Part shown: positions 1 to 12,900 of the stretch, piece by piece
Layout: every line of letters starts with the position of its first letter
How positions within the stretch are numbered: position 1 is the first letter of the stretch
DNA from: Siphonodentalium dalli
Taxonomy: Eukaryota; Mollusca; Scaphopoda; Gadilida; Siphonodentaliidae
NCBI GenBank assembly: GCA_032622095.1
Contig: CP136065.1
Span: 117,345,195-117,409,194, forward strand
Length of the DNA stretch: 64,000 nt
Reading direction: 5' to 3'
Program-made: the position numbers and the translations under genes
The notes under the pieces: generated by a model
Database searches by the model: none
What the model was told of the DNA's origin: nothing
The model's input: only the letters and a program-made list of their open reading frames with translations

Positions 1-3000
1 TGATAGTCAAGAGAGAAATAACCAGAAGATAACCATATTTTGTGTACCTATCTTAACCAAAAGCAATTATTACACATGCAATTGTTTTCCTTTCACAAAA
101 AAACCACCTACTTCCTTTCAACATTAGTTTTTAGTGAATTTCACCAATTTTATCACATATCGGGGGGGGGGGGGTGAAAACTAATTTAAGTGCTTCATTT
201 CTTGCCAACAAAGAAAACTAGAACACCCGCAATCTGTATCACACTTTTTTATACCCTGTACGTGGCTCAATATTTTTTTCCGACACCCCCTCTGCATTCA
301 AGAGTATAGTTTGTCCCTGTGCACGTGGATAAACTTGTATGACTTAGTGCAATGGTATCACAAACTGACCTTCAACAGTCCACTATGTGATATTATGGCT
401 CCTCTCCCCCCCCCCCCATTATACACATATTGGATTTGTTTTGCCTGCAAATAATGTATTGTTTCCGATAAACATATTAATATACTTGTGTCAACAGATA
501 TATGGTTCAAAGAAGACTTTCAGAGGGGAAACCAGCCGCGCGATACTCACACCTCTGCTATTTTCAAAAAGTTGTCAGCGAATTATTCTTATACGAAATC
601 AGGAACGAACCAACTCCGAAGATCACCAAAAAACTATATCGCTTGGAACATGTGAGCACCAGTGGAATTGATACATTGCGATACCACAGTGTGTTAGCCT
701 GTACTCGAGGATTTGCCTTTCTTCGGAGAAATGCTACTACTTTCTTCGGATTTGCATCACGCTTGACCAAACATTCTGATCACATGTGTACACAATATGT
801 TAATAGCGGGATTAAATGTCGACAAGTGAATAAGTCAACTTAACCACGCGACTAACCAATGATCTATATTTGTTATTCGGACCAAAACAACTATTTCAAA
901 TGCCTATGTATATAAATAAACGCCATATTTATCAGATGTTGTGTTAATTTTTCGCCCATATAGGCGATAAAATGTACTCATACGCTAAGTACCTTAACTA
1001 TATCCAGGAACAAATGACTTCTCCGTACAACACTATATATCCCCTCTATTGCGTATAAAGCTTGGTTGACGCGAGCTGCAGGAACTTATAGTTAAAATTG
1101 CAAACGAATTGGTCTATTAGTAGCTATCCTGTATGTACCACTTTAGTCGCTATGTGTACTTCTGTTTGCAGACAAGCCAAATGACACTGTACTACTTTAG
1201 TCGCTTTGGTATTTTCAAATTGGGTTATGCGAAAGGCACAATGGTCTACAGTCCTATGTTTTTTGTGCTAATATACACTACTAGCAGGGTTACCCGGCGT
1301 TGCCCAGGTTAAAGTGATGTGAAACCATCTGCATATTGTGGATATATGGTGGGAATAGAGGATAGTCTTGTTCAAATCGTTACACATATTCCCATAAATT
1401 ATATATCCAAATAGCATCACAAAACATGATTCTTACACACGGAATATAAGTATAGTAGCGCACCTTGTCGGATCGGAGCGATTGTCATTTTGTTTATCGC
1501 GATTAATCCGTCCCACCAATAAAGAACTATTTATTTATTACGTGCGCTCGCGCAACAGTATGGCGATCAGACAGATTCGTAGGTTGGTGTCACACTCCAT
1601 GTCGTCACCAAAAACGACGTAAAACCTCGTGGCGTTCTGACATTTTTACTGTGCCGCGTTTGTGCTATGTTTATTTTATGTGTTGTTTTCGATTATTTGT
1701 TTGTCGCCGATATCGCCATTTGTCAGGATTCCCTGTTTCTATATTTAAAACTGGCATGCTCGTAGTGAGCCTCGATTTCGATTTTTTCTCCCAAAATACG
1801 TCAGAGTTATGACAAAAATAGATCGACCTACATTTTCTCCATCAGAACTCTACATCAAAGAGTCTATAGACTCCTTCGGGACCTACATAGACTCCTTCAT
1901 TTGGGTATTTTTACTTATAATTGGGAAGTTTTATCATTTTTGGTTCGTGCGAAGACCCCTTATTATCGTGCGGGAAAAGAGAGACATTCAAAACGCGATT
2001 TCGTAATTCGACGCAATAGGCTGAATAGCCTAACCTTCAGCCGAGTTCCGGGTCAAATACGACGAATGACGTAACACAAAACAAAACGCATTTGTTGACA
2101 CAAACACGTACCGTTTGAAGAGTTTAGTATTACATAAAATGATCGTTATTGATTAATTATTGATTAATTATTGATATTTATTGTTGCATATTGGCTGCTA
2201 TATTTACACAAATAGTATTAATTGTTTCTTATAATTGCTCCTTTGGTCAACTTTGACTATCGGAAAATGAAAATCAAAATATGCCGCTGAAAAAAATGTA
2301 ATCGATATTAAAGTCTCATCCTTTCGGCAACATGGAATTGGTTTTAATTATTACTTAAATGATTAATATAGTAATTTGCATTTTATCTGTGATGAAATGA
2401 GAAATGGTAATTGTCTTTTTTTGCTAACATTAAATTAAATAAAATAAATTAAGTAAAATAGAGTGAAATTATTTTTTAAATTATTGTTTATTACATTTTT
2501 GCGCACGTTGGCATCTCTCTGAGTGCATTCTAGTTTATAACTGCGTATACTTCAGACGTTATAACATCAACATCATAAAATCATTAGTTCGCAAATATAA
2601 AAGACGACAATTGGGTTTTACATAGAGATGTATCGATCAATCTAGTGGGTTTGACAAAGATTTTGAGGACAGCAGTCCTGGTTATCATATCTCCCTGAAG
2701 ATACAGATGTTTTAAAGAAATGTCCAGGTGCTCATCTGTTCATTGTGCTATATAGTGGCTAATTTGTCTCAGTTTAAAAGAAATGTTGCTATGAAAATAT
2801 ATCAGCTACATGTGCCCGACACAGCGAGATTTTGAGTTGTTTATGTTAGGCGATGAGTCTGTTCTAAAACATATCCTCTGTATATTGGGCAGATAACCTT
2901 GTCAGATGTCAGTATTGGAGGATCCTGAAAAGTCATGTGCCTCTGACTTCGTTTTCTTTCATCTCAGAAGAAATTATATTTGACGGCACACTGTGACCAC

Positions 3001-3119
3001 TATTGTTGAACAGGCCTTCTATACATGTCCATATCTCTTGTAACTTTTTTTGTGGAAACTATATTGAATGGGGCAGACTCAATTGTGTTATAATATTAAC
3101 TTGAGCTATTCTAATATGT
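1..3119. other. No recognisable gene; AT-rich intergenic sequence
   Basis: I see no gene here. A G13 run (162-174) and a C12 run (406-417) lie 230 bp apart in opposite sense, like the paired G/C tracts at the ends of short elements elsewhere in the window. An open frame at 502-843 (113 residues, plus) resembles nothing I know. At about 1281-1312 a phrase reading TAGCAGGGTTACCCGGCG resembles the heads of the repeats at 46745 and 61135, so it may be an old relative. Around 2140-2185 there is a short reiteration of TTGATTAATTA. Confidence 0.6.
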
Positions 3120-4930
3120 TAACATGCACCATTATCTTCCTCGTAAAACGTTACCACTGTTAGAACGCCTTGGTGCCATCTCTATTGTACCCCGTGAAGG
3201 TATATAGAACACATACATACAGGCAGACATATATTTGCAAATATATCTAGGCACCAAATGTGACGTTTTTAACACGCACGATTTGATTCCTCGTATAATT
3301 TGAGAAGAACGTGTATGCATTTGATGTTAATTGGCACTAAACATATTTATATCAGTTGTGGTGACCCGCCCGTCCCTATTTCGGACTCAAGCGCCGCCGC
3401 AATTGACATCAATGAACCACAAACTTAGACTCATAATGGAGATGAATATATATATAATTGTTGAAAATTGGCGAGTATACAAATTCGTATCAAATTTAGG
3501 GGCCCCATATCTCTCACCCAAACAGCACCAGTTTGGCATATTTAAACCACACGATTATATTCCTCGTATACCACGGAGAAGAATTTGTATCAGTCTGGTG
3601 GAAATCGGCGCTAAACATATTGTTTATCCATTTGTGTGTCTCTCTCACCCTCTGTGGACCCCTGTCTCGAATGGCACCCCTTTTGACATCTATAAACCAC
3701 ACAATTAGACTCCTGATATCATGGAGATAAATATTTATAAGTTTGGTGCTAATCGGCGACTAAACAATTTGTTTTATAAAAGTTAGTGATTTTGTATAAG
3801 TTTGGTAGCAATCGGTGACAAAACCAATTCTTACTGCCTACTCCCCCCCCAATATGACATCAATACGACACCAATTTGGCGTCTTTAAATCACACATTAG
3901 ATTCCTTGTATCATGGAGAAGAATGTGTATTAATTAGGTGGAAATCGGCGCTAAATTTTTTTTTATCAATGTTGGTGCCTCTCTCCCTTTCAGTGCCCCC
4001 TGACTCGAATGACACCACGTTTGACAGCTTAAAGCCACCCCATTAGACCATGTGGATGATTTTGTATAAGTTTTTGTATAAAATTGGCGAGTATACAAAT
4101 TCGTATAAAATCATATCAAATCTCTCATTCAAACTGCACCAATTTGGCGTATCTAAACCACACGATTAGATTTCTCGTATCACGGAGAATATGTATCAAT
4201 CTGGTGGAAATCAGCGCTAAACATGTTGTTCGTGTTTTATGTGTTCCTTTCACCCTCTATGCATCCTGACTCGAATGGCCCCGCTTGTGACAGCTTGTGA
4301 CATCATTAAACCACACAATTAGACTCCTGATATCATTATGATATCAATATGATTATTGATAAGTTTAGTGAACCAATTTTGATCACATTTAGTGCCCACT
4401 AACCCCCATCTCTCACCCAAACAGCACCAACATGACTCCTCGTATTATGAATAAGAATGCGTATCACTTTGGTGGAAATTGGTGCTAAAATTATTGCGTA
4501 TCAATTCTGGTGCCCCTCTGACTTTCAGTTCAACCCTGACTCGAATGACGCCACTTTTGACAGATTTAAGCCACACCATTAGACTCCTCATACCATGGGG
4601 ATGATATTGTATAAGTGTGTTGGCAATCGGGACTAAACCATTTCTTATCAAATTAAGTGCCCCTCCCACAATCTTTCATCCAAACGACAGCAATTTGGAG
4701 TCTATAAATCGCACAATTAGATTCCTTGTATCATAGAGCAGAATATATATCAATTTGGTCGAAATCGGCGCTAAAATAAGTTTTATCAATTTTGGTGCCC
4801 CTCTCCCCTTCCGTGCATCCCTGGCGCCACATTTGAAATATTTAAACAACACCATTAGATTCCTAATATAATGGTAATGATTATATAAAAGTTTTATGGC
4901 AATAGGCGGCAAACATGTTTTCTACCCCTC
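3120..4930. repeat. Degenerate tandem array of ~140-bp half units (~280-bp dimers)
   Basis: The same phrases recur in order many times: 'accacac(g/a)attagattcctcgtat', 'catgg(g/a)gatgat..gtataagttt', 'ggtggaaatcggcgctaaa', 'tttatcaattttggtgcc', 'ctctccc..cc' and 'gactcgaatggc'. Starts fall near 3273, 3417, 3547, 3696, 3887, 4031, 4154, 4309, 4570 and 4843. Spacing is 120-270 bp and divergence is clear, so this is an old array. Short open frames inside it are by-products. The array is interrupted at 4931 and resumes at 6065. Confidence 0.8.
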
Positions 4931-6064
4931 CAGGGGGGGGGGGGGTCGTGAGAAAATTTACACATACAGGGCCCAAAACTAAATTTACAGCCCTTTTGCT
5001 ACCCACCCACCCTTTTTGTGCAAAAAATATTTTTTTCCGCCTGATTTATTTGGACCCACCCCCTAAAATAAGAAAAATATAATTATAAATCTACAGATTC
5101 AAGACCAAACGAAACAGAATCAAAGGTAAGTTTTAAATTGGTCCGTTTCTGGCAGATTCCAAGTGTTCAAACAATTGAAAAACTATCAACGGTTATGATG
5201 TTGTTTTCGACATTGAAAAATACATTTTGAAATAAAAAGTGTTTTATTCTACAGTATGCACATATATTATGAGGTAATATTTATAGTGCCAATAAGCCAA
5301 CATTGTGTTTAATTTTTACATAAATAGTCCAGTTACTAATTAATGATTTCTTCACTGTTTTTCCCAAAAAGGTGCCACCAACCATCATATCAGAACACCT
5401 TATATCCATACCTGCAAGTATATAGTATATATTATATAAGTATCACTCTTTGGAGCCAAATAAACAGGCTGGCATGTTTATTTTTTACTTTGAGGTATTT
5501 TGTTAGCCAACACTCTGCAGCACTAGTATTATTTGGTCATTAGACATGCCAGAGTGAAAATGCCAGCACTATCAGGCACTATTCAATATTAATTTGAGGT
5601 GAAATGCAAACCAGCACTCCTATTCAGTCATCACTTTTATTTGGCACCAGAGAGTGCTTTATCTTATACCTACACATGTTATTAAGTGTTGGTTAAGGTC
5701 ATAATCTATGTTAGAACACATTTATTAGTGAAAACAACTTAAAACAATGTCCATAATGTGGGTTGAATAAAATTTGCACAAACAATTTTTTCAGGCCTCT
5801 GAGATGCACCCACCCCGCCCGGTATAGGTATGTTTTTGGAAGATCTCCCCTGTATTACTTATATCTTATACCTACCCTGTTCCTAAGTGTCTTTAAAGGC
5901 CATAACCGGCCTTAGAACACAATTATTAATGAATATATTTGAAAACAACTTAAAACAAGGGCAAAAATGTGAATAGAACATTTTTGCACAAACTCATTTT
6001 TTCGGGCCTCTTCGGACCCAACCACCCCGGCCATGTATGATAAAACTCTAGTGCGACCCCCCTG
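4931..6064. mobile_element. CAG...CTG-ended element with G/C-tract termini, inserted in the array
   Basis: The left end is CAG followed by G13 (4933-4945), and the right end is a C run followed by CTG at 6064, so the termini are inverted. The older array reads 'cccctc' before it and 'accctccccc' after it, which looks like an imperfect short target duplication. The phrase after the insertion ('ctgcccct..caacggcgtcac') also occurs uninterrupted at about 6350-6395, supporting insertion into one array unit. No transposase frame is present, so it would be non-autonomous. The CAG/CTG ends resemble hAT-type termini; that assignment is inference. Confidence 0.55.
5655..6040. repeat. Two direct ~190-bp repeats inside the insertion
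   Basis: A block starting 'cttatacctac' at 5662 and running through 'aaaacaacttaaaacaa', 'tttgcacaaac' and 'ttttttc(a/g)ggcctct' is repeated starting at 5865, about 203 bp away. Both copies end in a proline-like 'cacccaccccg..cgg' stretch. The two are clearly diverged. Confidence 0.7.
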
Positions 6065-6545
6065 ACCCTCCCCCTTTCTGCCCCTAACAACGGCGTCACT
6101 TTAGAAAATTGTAACCCGCACCATTATCTTTCTCGTAAAAAGTTACCCATAGTATACCGTTTGTTGCCATCTAGATGGTCCCTCGACGCTAAACTTAGTT
6201 TATCAATTTTGGTGCCTCTCTCCCCCTCCGTACACCCCTGACTTGAACGGCGCCACTCTTGACATATTTAAACCACACCATCATATTCCTTATATCATGG
6301 GGATGATTATATATAAGTTTCGTGGCAATCGGCGACAAATTTGTTTCTGCCCCTCCCCCTTTCTGCCCCTGACAACAACGGCGTCACTTTAGAAAATCCT
6401 AACCCTCACCATTATCTTTCTCGTAAAAAGTTACCCCTAGTAGACCCCTTTGGTGCCATCTAGATGGTCCCCTGTGAATTTCTATAGAACACAGACAGAC
6501 AGACAGACAGACAGACATTCGCAAATATAGATATAGATACACATA
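6065..6545. repeat. Continuation of the degenerate array, ending in a GACA tail
   Basis: The phrases of the 3.1-4.9 kb array resume here. 'Caccattatctttctcgtaaaaagtta' occurs at about 6121 and again at about 6408. The array ends at 'tctatagaacacagacagacagacagac' near 6481-6515. A comparable 'tatagaacacatac' end occurs at about 3200, so this is probably the 3' end of the ancestral unit. GACA/CAGA tails are common at the 3' ends of invertebrate retroposons. Confidence 0.65.
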
Positions 6546-7430
6546 TGAGTTTACCACATCGATTGTATTATTCTAACTCGTCTTATTCGTTGTCTTTTCT
6601 GGCATTATATTTAGCACTGCGGAAATTACTAAATTGTGTGACATATGCAGGCAATAGACAAAATATGCTTCATTGTTTGTCGATAATGGACCATTATTCC
6701 ACCACGCGAGCGCAACTATGTTGATTTCTTATTCTTGCGAGTTATGATTTGATAAAAATAACAATAAAAATGGTAGTATCCCAAATACCATCCATCGGTG
6801 TTATTTGGTGTGTGTATGAATATTTTCGTTTCAAATATAAATTGTTGCGTGTCTCCACACATACACACACAATCACGCACACATAAATAAATAAATGAAT
6901 GTAATATGATTATAACAGATTAATATTTATAATAATTACTTGGGTTAATAATGGCAATATATCGTGTAACAATTTGTTAAATTGTCAATATATAGGAACC
7001 ACAGTCTTCCTCCAATGTGCATGGGCTCGGTCATCCGCCCGTGAAGTTTGCAGAAAGTTTATTAACACCACCGGTGTATGCTAGCCTTGATATTCTATAT
7101 ATCTATGGGCGCTGACATTAACAGTGGGTGCTTTATTTATAGAATGGGAAATTCCGGTTTATTTAAAAGTCGAACTACGCGACCAGGAGGCCGAGTCCGG
7201 TAAAAGGTGTAGTTGGGAATTTCAATTTCGTTTATTGTCCTTTACATTATTATGTCAATAATGTTGATTTTTGGTTTGTGACAAGCTATGTCAATTACCA
7301 ATAAAATAATTAAAAGATAATTTGTAAGTCTTTTCAACTTTTATAGATATTTTTCGTTCTGCAGCTAGTTGTTGTTCGAGGCGGCCGAGTCGGCCGCCGG
7401 TTCGTTAATTAAGTGCTAGTTGTTATTGTT
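6546..7430. other. No recognisable gene
   Basis: This is AT-rich sequence with no long open frame. It includes a short CA-rich tract (6853-6882) and an 'aataaataaat' run. I see no feature to assign. Confidence 0.6.
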
Positions 7431-7911
7431 ATTTTAAAGGAATTCTGAGTCGGTCATTCGCGAAACCAATATATTTTATATTCTATAATTAAAATCGTGG
7501 GTATATAATATATGATCTTGTTTATGGATATTGTAGGAAGGCAAATTGAGCTAAAGCGATGGGATATCTCGCAGGACAACACATTTCGGGTTTTCTTGGG
7601 GTGTGTATTCGCTGGATGTCTTAAAGTTGCAGTATGTAACATTATGGCCGCGTTAATTGCTTTCGACGTTTAGGTATGAACAATGGCTGTGCCATGCACT
7701 CTTGGCGGGAACACAATACCTCCGAGTTTTGATCCGCATTTAGAAGTTTTCTGATGTGGTAAATGAAAAACCTGCAGTAATAAGCCGTAGTTTTTTTGTA
7801 ATAATTTGAAGGATTAGTTGTTTTAACGGAATTCTGAGGCGGTGCATTCATGTAACCAATATATTTTATATTATAATTTATATTTATGGCTAATAATATG
7901 ATCTTGGTGGT
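7431..7911. repeat. Pair of ~100-bp direct repeats
   Basis: The block at about 7431-7530 ('ggaattctgag(t/g)cggt', then 'aaccaatatattttatatt' and 'atatgatctt') recurs at about 7818-7912, some 388 bp downstream, in the same orientation. The sequence between the copies has no recognised gene. Confidence 0.7.
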
Positions 7912-8386
7912 GTTACCATTTCTGACTATGGTTTTCTTGTTATGAATGTATTATATGTCAAGCATTATCATAGTCTATAAATCTCCATCGCTTCAGCACT
8001 CACTGGAATAGATCACAGTGTTACTTAAACTGGGTCAATGGGTGTGCGCCCAGTGGAATGTTTGTCAGTTAAAGTGCACCGGTTACGGTCTACTTTCCAA
8101 CTAATGTTGTGTCATGCAGGCATGAGATTTCCAACTGTTGATGTTTATCCCAACCCCATGCATATAGGATAGGTACGTTTATTTCCGGTGAGTGTGGTAC
8201 ACAACGGACATTTTATTTAGATATCCGATAGAAGCATTAATGCTATTTCCCGCTGACAAAATCGGCACACGACAGGCTTTATGTAAAAAACAAACCAGTT
8301 ACCAGGTTAAAACACTTTTTATTTATAAAATGAGTGAAATCTGGAATCCAGCAAACAGGACTCTTGACCGAGATCGCAGACTCGAA
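7912..8386. other. No recognisable gene
   Basis: There is nothing I can assign. A short open frame at 8192-8398 is unsupported and ends at the next repeat boundary. Confidence 0.5.
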
Positions 8387-9039
8387 GACTGTATATGAGG
8401 GTATCACCCCCCCCCCCCTTTTCGGTACGCGGGATTCAGGGTGTTTTGAAGCCGTGCGCGGGATTCATACCCCCGAATTAACTGGTATTCGAGTTCAAGA
8501 AAAACATCTTGGACGCAGGTTTTGATGGCGCAAAATAATATTTTGTGCTATAGTTATATGTATGAATGAGTGGGTAGAATAGCTTCTTGGGCATATTCGA
8601 CCACCATGCCATCATAAACAGAGACGTGGCGACATGGGGGGGGGGGGGGGGTCTCACCCCCCAACTTTGGTCAAAATTTTCAACAGTTGGAAATTTCATA
8701 CCTGCCAAAACATTAGTTGGAAATTTCACACCTATAATAGGTTGAAATGTTCTTGTAGTTTGATTTTCAAACAATTTATTGGGGGGGGGGGATTAATTGT
8801 TTTTGGACCAATATTTGCATATTTTCCTGAATTTTGGACTGAAAGGAGGGTGACAGGTTGGAAATTTCCAACACTTGGAAATCTTGTGTCCTGATCCCTC
8901 CCCCGTGGCCAGTCAAAAAATGCTAGTTAATTTAAGAAAACAATATTCTCATACATTTGGTCAACATTGGTATTGGAATTGTCATCAGTTGTAAATTTTC
9001 CAACCTAAGTGGTGTGTCAGGTTTGAAATTTCCAACTCT

Positions 9040-9696
9040 AAGAATGCTTGACGCTAGTCTAGATGCTAGGATTTTGCGATTTTCTCGTTCAGATTAAAAA
9101 CATTTCCCACACCGGGCCGAACCATGGTCGGCCCGGTGTGTCATTGTCTCTCCCCTGTGGCCAATACAAAAATGCTAATAATTTTAACAATATTTTACTA
9201 CATTTGACCAAACTTGTGGTCATCAGTTGGAGAATTTTCCAACCTGAGGCGGAGTATGAGGTTTGAAATTTCCAACACTATATATAGGAAAGCTTTAGTT
9301 GAGGCCAGTCTGGATGCTAGGATTTGTGATTTTCTTGTTCAAATTTCAAAATTTTCTCACACCGGCCGAACAACGATGGTCAGCTCGGTGTGTCGTGGTC
9401 TCTTGCCCGTAGCCGTGTGCATTTGTATGGAGTTAGACCACTAGATGTTAGGATTTATGCAATGTTTCAGGTTAAAATATCTGAATGTTCTCATACCGGG
9501 AATATAGAACCATGGTTTATGAAGATATAGGATATTAGGCCTAAACACTGAGGTGGAAGGGGGGGGGGGGGTGTGCAAATGGAATTATGCAAAACTTGTG
9601 TTCGGTCTGATTCTGACTCAAGAGGGGGGGGGGTGTAGTTGGAAATTCCAAAGGTGGACACCCCCCAACGGAAACCCTCTAGGTACATCCCTGATC
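9040..9696. repeat. ~250-bp tandem units; related copy at 50040-50353
   Basis: The phrase 'gccagtct(a/g)gatgctaggatttg' occurs at about 9058 and 9309, a 251-bp period. Each is followed by 'gattttct(c/t)gttca', a hairpin-like 'acaccgg..ccggtgt' and 'gtgtc..tctc'. The second unit extends through 'ttagaccactagatgttagga', a G run and 'caaatggaattatg'. That whole extension is found again at 50040-50353 inside the foldback element, so this is a dispersed family. Confidence 0.75.
9109..9139. repeat. Perfect 12-bp stem hairpin
   Basis: ACACCGGGCCGA (9109-9120) is followed by a 7-nt loop (ACCATGG) and then by its exact reverse complement, TCGGCCCGGTGT (9128-9139). Degraded versions occur at about 9359-9391 and 50107-50140 in the related repeat copies. 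Confidence 0.85.
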
Positions 9697-9830
9697 ATAA
9701 AGTATCATTAATGGTATCATAACGGCCTCATAACGCGACCGGCATCATAATGTGTCCATGTAACTTCTGCTTGTATCTGTCTGATATTAAAACAGTCAAT
9801 TTGTATATCATTTATCGCATATTATTTCTT

Positions 9831-9917
9831 AACATGTATTCAGGATTCACCCCCCGAAATTAACTCGTATTCAGGATTCACCCCCCAAAATTAACTCGTA
9901 TTCGGGATTCAGGGGGG
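9831..9917. repeat. Three ~33-bp tandem units
   Basis: Units containing 'gtattc(a/g)ggattca' followed by a C run and 'aaattaactc' are repeated in tandem. Inverted relatives occur at 8459-8497 on the other side of the complex. Confidence 0.75.
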
Positions 9918-9947
9918 GGGGTGACACCCTCGTATATAGCCGGGAAA

Positions 9948-12900
9948 TAGTTCGCAAAATTCTTGCTTCGCTCCAGAATTCTGACAATTCTGTCATCGCG
10001 CCAAATTCAGACCCCGCGCCAGATTGTGACGTCAGCGGGAAATAGTTGGAAGACTATAGCCCGCGATATAGTTCGCTCATCGGATACCGGGCAATGGTCA
10101 ATCTTACTCTCTGGCACGTGATGGTGCTGCATACAATCACTAACAGACAGTATGACCCCATGTGAACGTTGCGTGCGCAGAAATGTGGTGTTAAATGCAA
10201 TAGTACATTGTCAGATTTAGCAACGGATTTTAATGATGTAATGCCGATGCCGTGTTATTTGGAGTATTTAACGCGTTTATATCCGATTTAGTTTCGCAAG
10301 CTTCCGAGTAATTTTACCTTTTTAATCGCAGTTAAATATCAACTTCTTTTTGCGGATTTCTTTGAAGAAAAGAAAGCAGTATAGTTTATACGAAATGTCC
10401 TTGTTAACAATGATTTGTTCATAAATAAATGGATAAATCATGAAGACATGATGCTAGTTGTAACTTACAACTCGCCTATATAGATAGGGAACCAATGGAA
10501 TCACTGATATTCTCTCTGCCTATTATTTTTTGGCATGTAGTCATGCAGTTCCATGCAAGCCGTGTTTTTTCTATATATAGATAAATTCGGCTGGAAACGA
10601 CCCACATTAAGCCAGTCCCAAACGAACACCACGGTCATCAATATTCACAGTGTCAGTTCTGTGATAACCATAAACCACGCCAAAGATAGCTGAAGACGAT
10701 ATATCCTTATGTACTGCGAAACGAAAGGACGGCTCGTTTCAGGCACGTCAACATAACGCTTACTGATCCCTCCGAATTGAGTGATCTTCTTATGAGAGTC
10801 TCAATTAGCGAAACACCCTAGCGTAAATCATAATTACCATAAGATGATTCCAAACTTGGTAACGAATTGAGCCCGTATGTTCCTGACAGATAATTGAAAT
10901 ATCTCATGTAATATCGCTCCCTCGATCTTTCCGTTAGAATCGTCTCCCGAGTTCCACTCATGGTAAATTATTTCTATACTCACTAATCAAGCGTTGGCCT
11001 ATATTTTTCGACTAATTGGTCGGTAATAGACTAACTCCCTAAAGAGTTATAGCCATGAAGTAGCGTGTGAGAAAATGTCAACAGAAACGCGAAGGGAGCC
11101 TTGTCCCATCGACCATCCCACAGTGCCAACAAACCCGGTCTCTCATACCTTTTCACTGATACTATGCAATAGTAGCAATTTTTAATATGCGTATTTGGAT
11201 TTAAGCATCGGGAAGATATATGCCCCATGTCGAAAAAGAACTAGTCTGTCCTCTGGGGCAGCATCGTGCATATCCATTTAATCTTAGTCACGTTTACTGG
11301 GCTATCGAATTTGTTTGAATGTTCGGACGTTTGTTTTGCTGGTGTCCAGAGACATATAGCTGGTATGTAAAAGGAGTCTCATCGGACTGGCGAGTACTGA
11401 GTGGGGATAGCAAGGATTGGATGCCAGTCTGATTAGGATCATTGGCCTTAGACCTGATTAGTAGCTTCGTGTTTCTAATTACTTCAGTCGATGTATTTGG
11501 ATGTATTTGTTGACAACTCTGATGAATGCTAAAGCAATCTTCGACACTGGGGGCCATGACACACTTCAGTCTGATCCCGTTTTCGTGGCGTTTGCTATCA
11601 CGGAGGGCACATGCGGGTCTATACGCCACTAATTCGCTCGTATGATTCTTCGTTATCATGGATCATTCTACTGTCTGATATTCGCCGACGGTTATACTAA
11701 ACATAACACATGCCCACTTTTGAGCAACTGACGCGATGATGCTATCATCGTTGGGACGTGGCTTTGTTGCGATTTCTGCATGCACGAAATAGTTTCCTCG
11801 GTGGATCGCAGGTTATGTGAGGACAGATCGAGCAACCTCAATGATATTTTGATGCGCTCCCGTGCAGGAATAATTTCTTTCTTGGAATCACGATTGCTGC
11901 ACGAGATACATAAAATATTCACTCGAAGCGGACGGGGCATTAATTAATTACATTCACTACCCTTTAAAATGGGATAGATTAAAACATCATAGCCGTCAGG
12001 GATGCCGCGGCTTCGATAAATCGCCAGTTATTGTTTCTAGTCAAGTAAGCAGGACGTATCGCAGATCCAGTTTCCACTCAGTATCGATGAGCTTAAAGAG
12101 AAAAGATAAACATATCTATGATATCACGACTGGGTGACCTCTGGCATTTCGGGTATATGATATGAAATCCGGAACATGTTCTTCTAGCTCTAATTTCGAT
12201 TGGAATATTAATTGAATTCGGGAGAAATAATTTACAGGTATGACTTCTTCTTAAAGACATATAATGTGCTTAGTTTATACTCTATAACTATTATTTACAT
12301 GTACTACATAATCTATTATAGCCGCTTTATATATATGTATGATTTATTATTGTCGAAAACTCGAGCAACATCGGTCGTACCTTTTAGAAATTCACGACAT
12401 CTCAACTATGCAAACAATGTAAATATTTATCGAGGAGGAAATATAAATATTTACTCCTTAATTTTCCCGCATTAGTGACTAATAACCATGTGGAATTGAG
12501 CCACTACATATGATTTAAGCAGAAAAATTACGCTATATGAGCTTCCAATTTAGATGAATATACCGTCGATCAAGATTATTTGCTATGCACGATTGGACAC
12601 CACAGCGGAGTGTTTCAGTTCACTTTAAGTTTTGTTGATGACGATAATAAGATTTAAGCCTGGAAGTTAGATGTGCGAAAATAAATAGTTTCCGCTGACT
12701 TCTGAGAGACTCAGTAAAAATGCAGAAATGTCTAGTGCTGTCATTGTGTGACATAGGTTCCTGGCACTGGCCAATTTTCAATTACTGATAGACCCAAATT
12801 AATTAATGATAATTGCAATTACTTGTAAAACCCTCAATTTCAAATGCGATTGTGACTACTTAAAAAAAAACACAGAGCAACTAATTACCATTGCAATCAT

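Larger units (their letters stand above)
8387..9947. repeat. G/C-tract repeat complex with inverted outer ends
   Basis: The left edge reads TATATGAGGGTATCACCCC with C12 at 8407-8418. The right edge, read on the minus strand, is TATACGAGGGTGTCACCCC with the matching run at 9912-9921. The block is therefore bounded by roughly 22-bp inverted ends. Inside are G runs at 8636-8651 (16), 8781-8791 (11), 9559-9571 (13) and 9624-9633 (10), plus repeated 'ttggaaatttc' phrases. The two open frames across 8478-8894 are read through homopolymers and are not genes. Confidence 0.6.

Noticed and set aside
11031-11940. Run of three minus-strand open frames as a possible gene
   Set aside because: The frames differ, no splice borders link them convincingly, and no motif is recognised. 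It is left as unassigned sequence.
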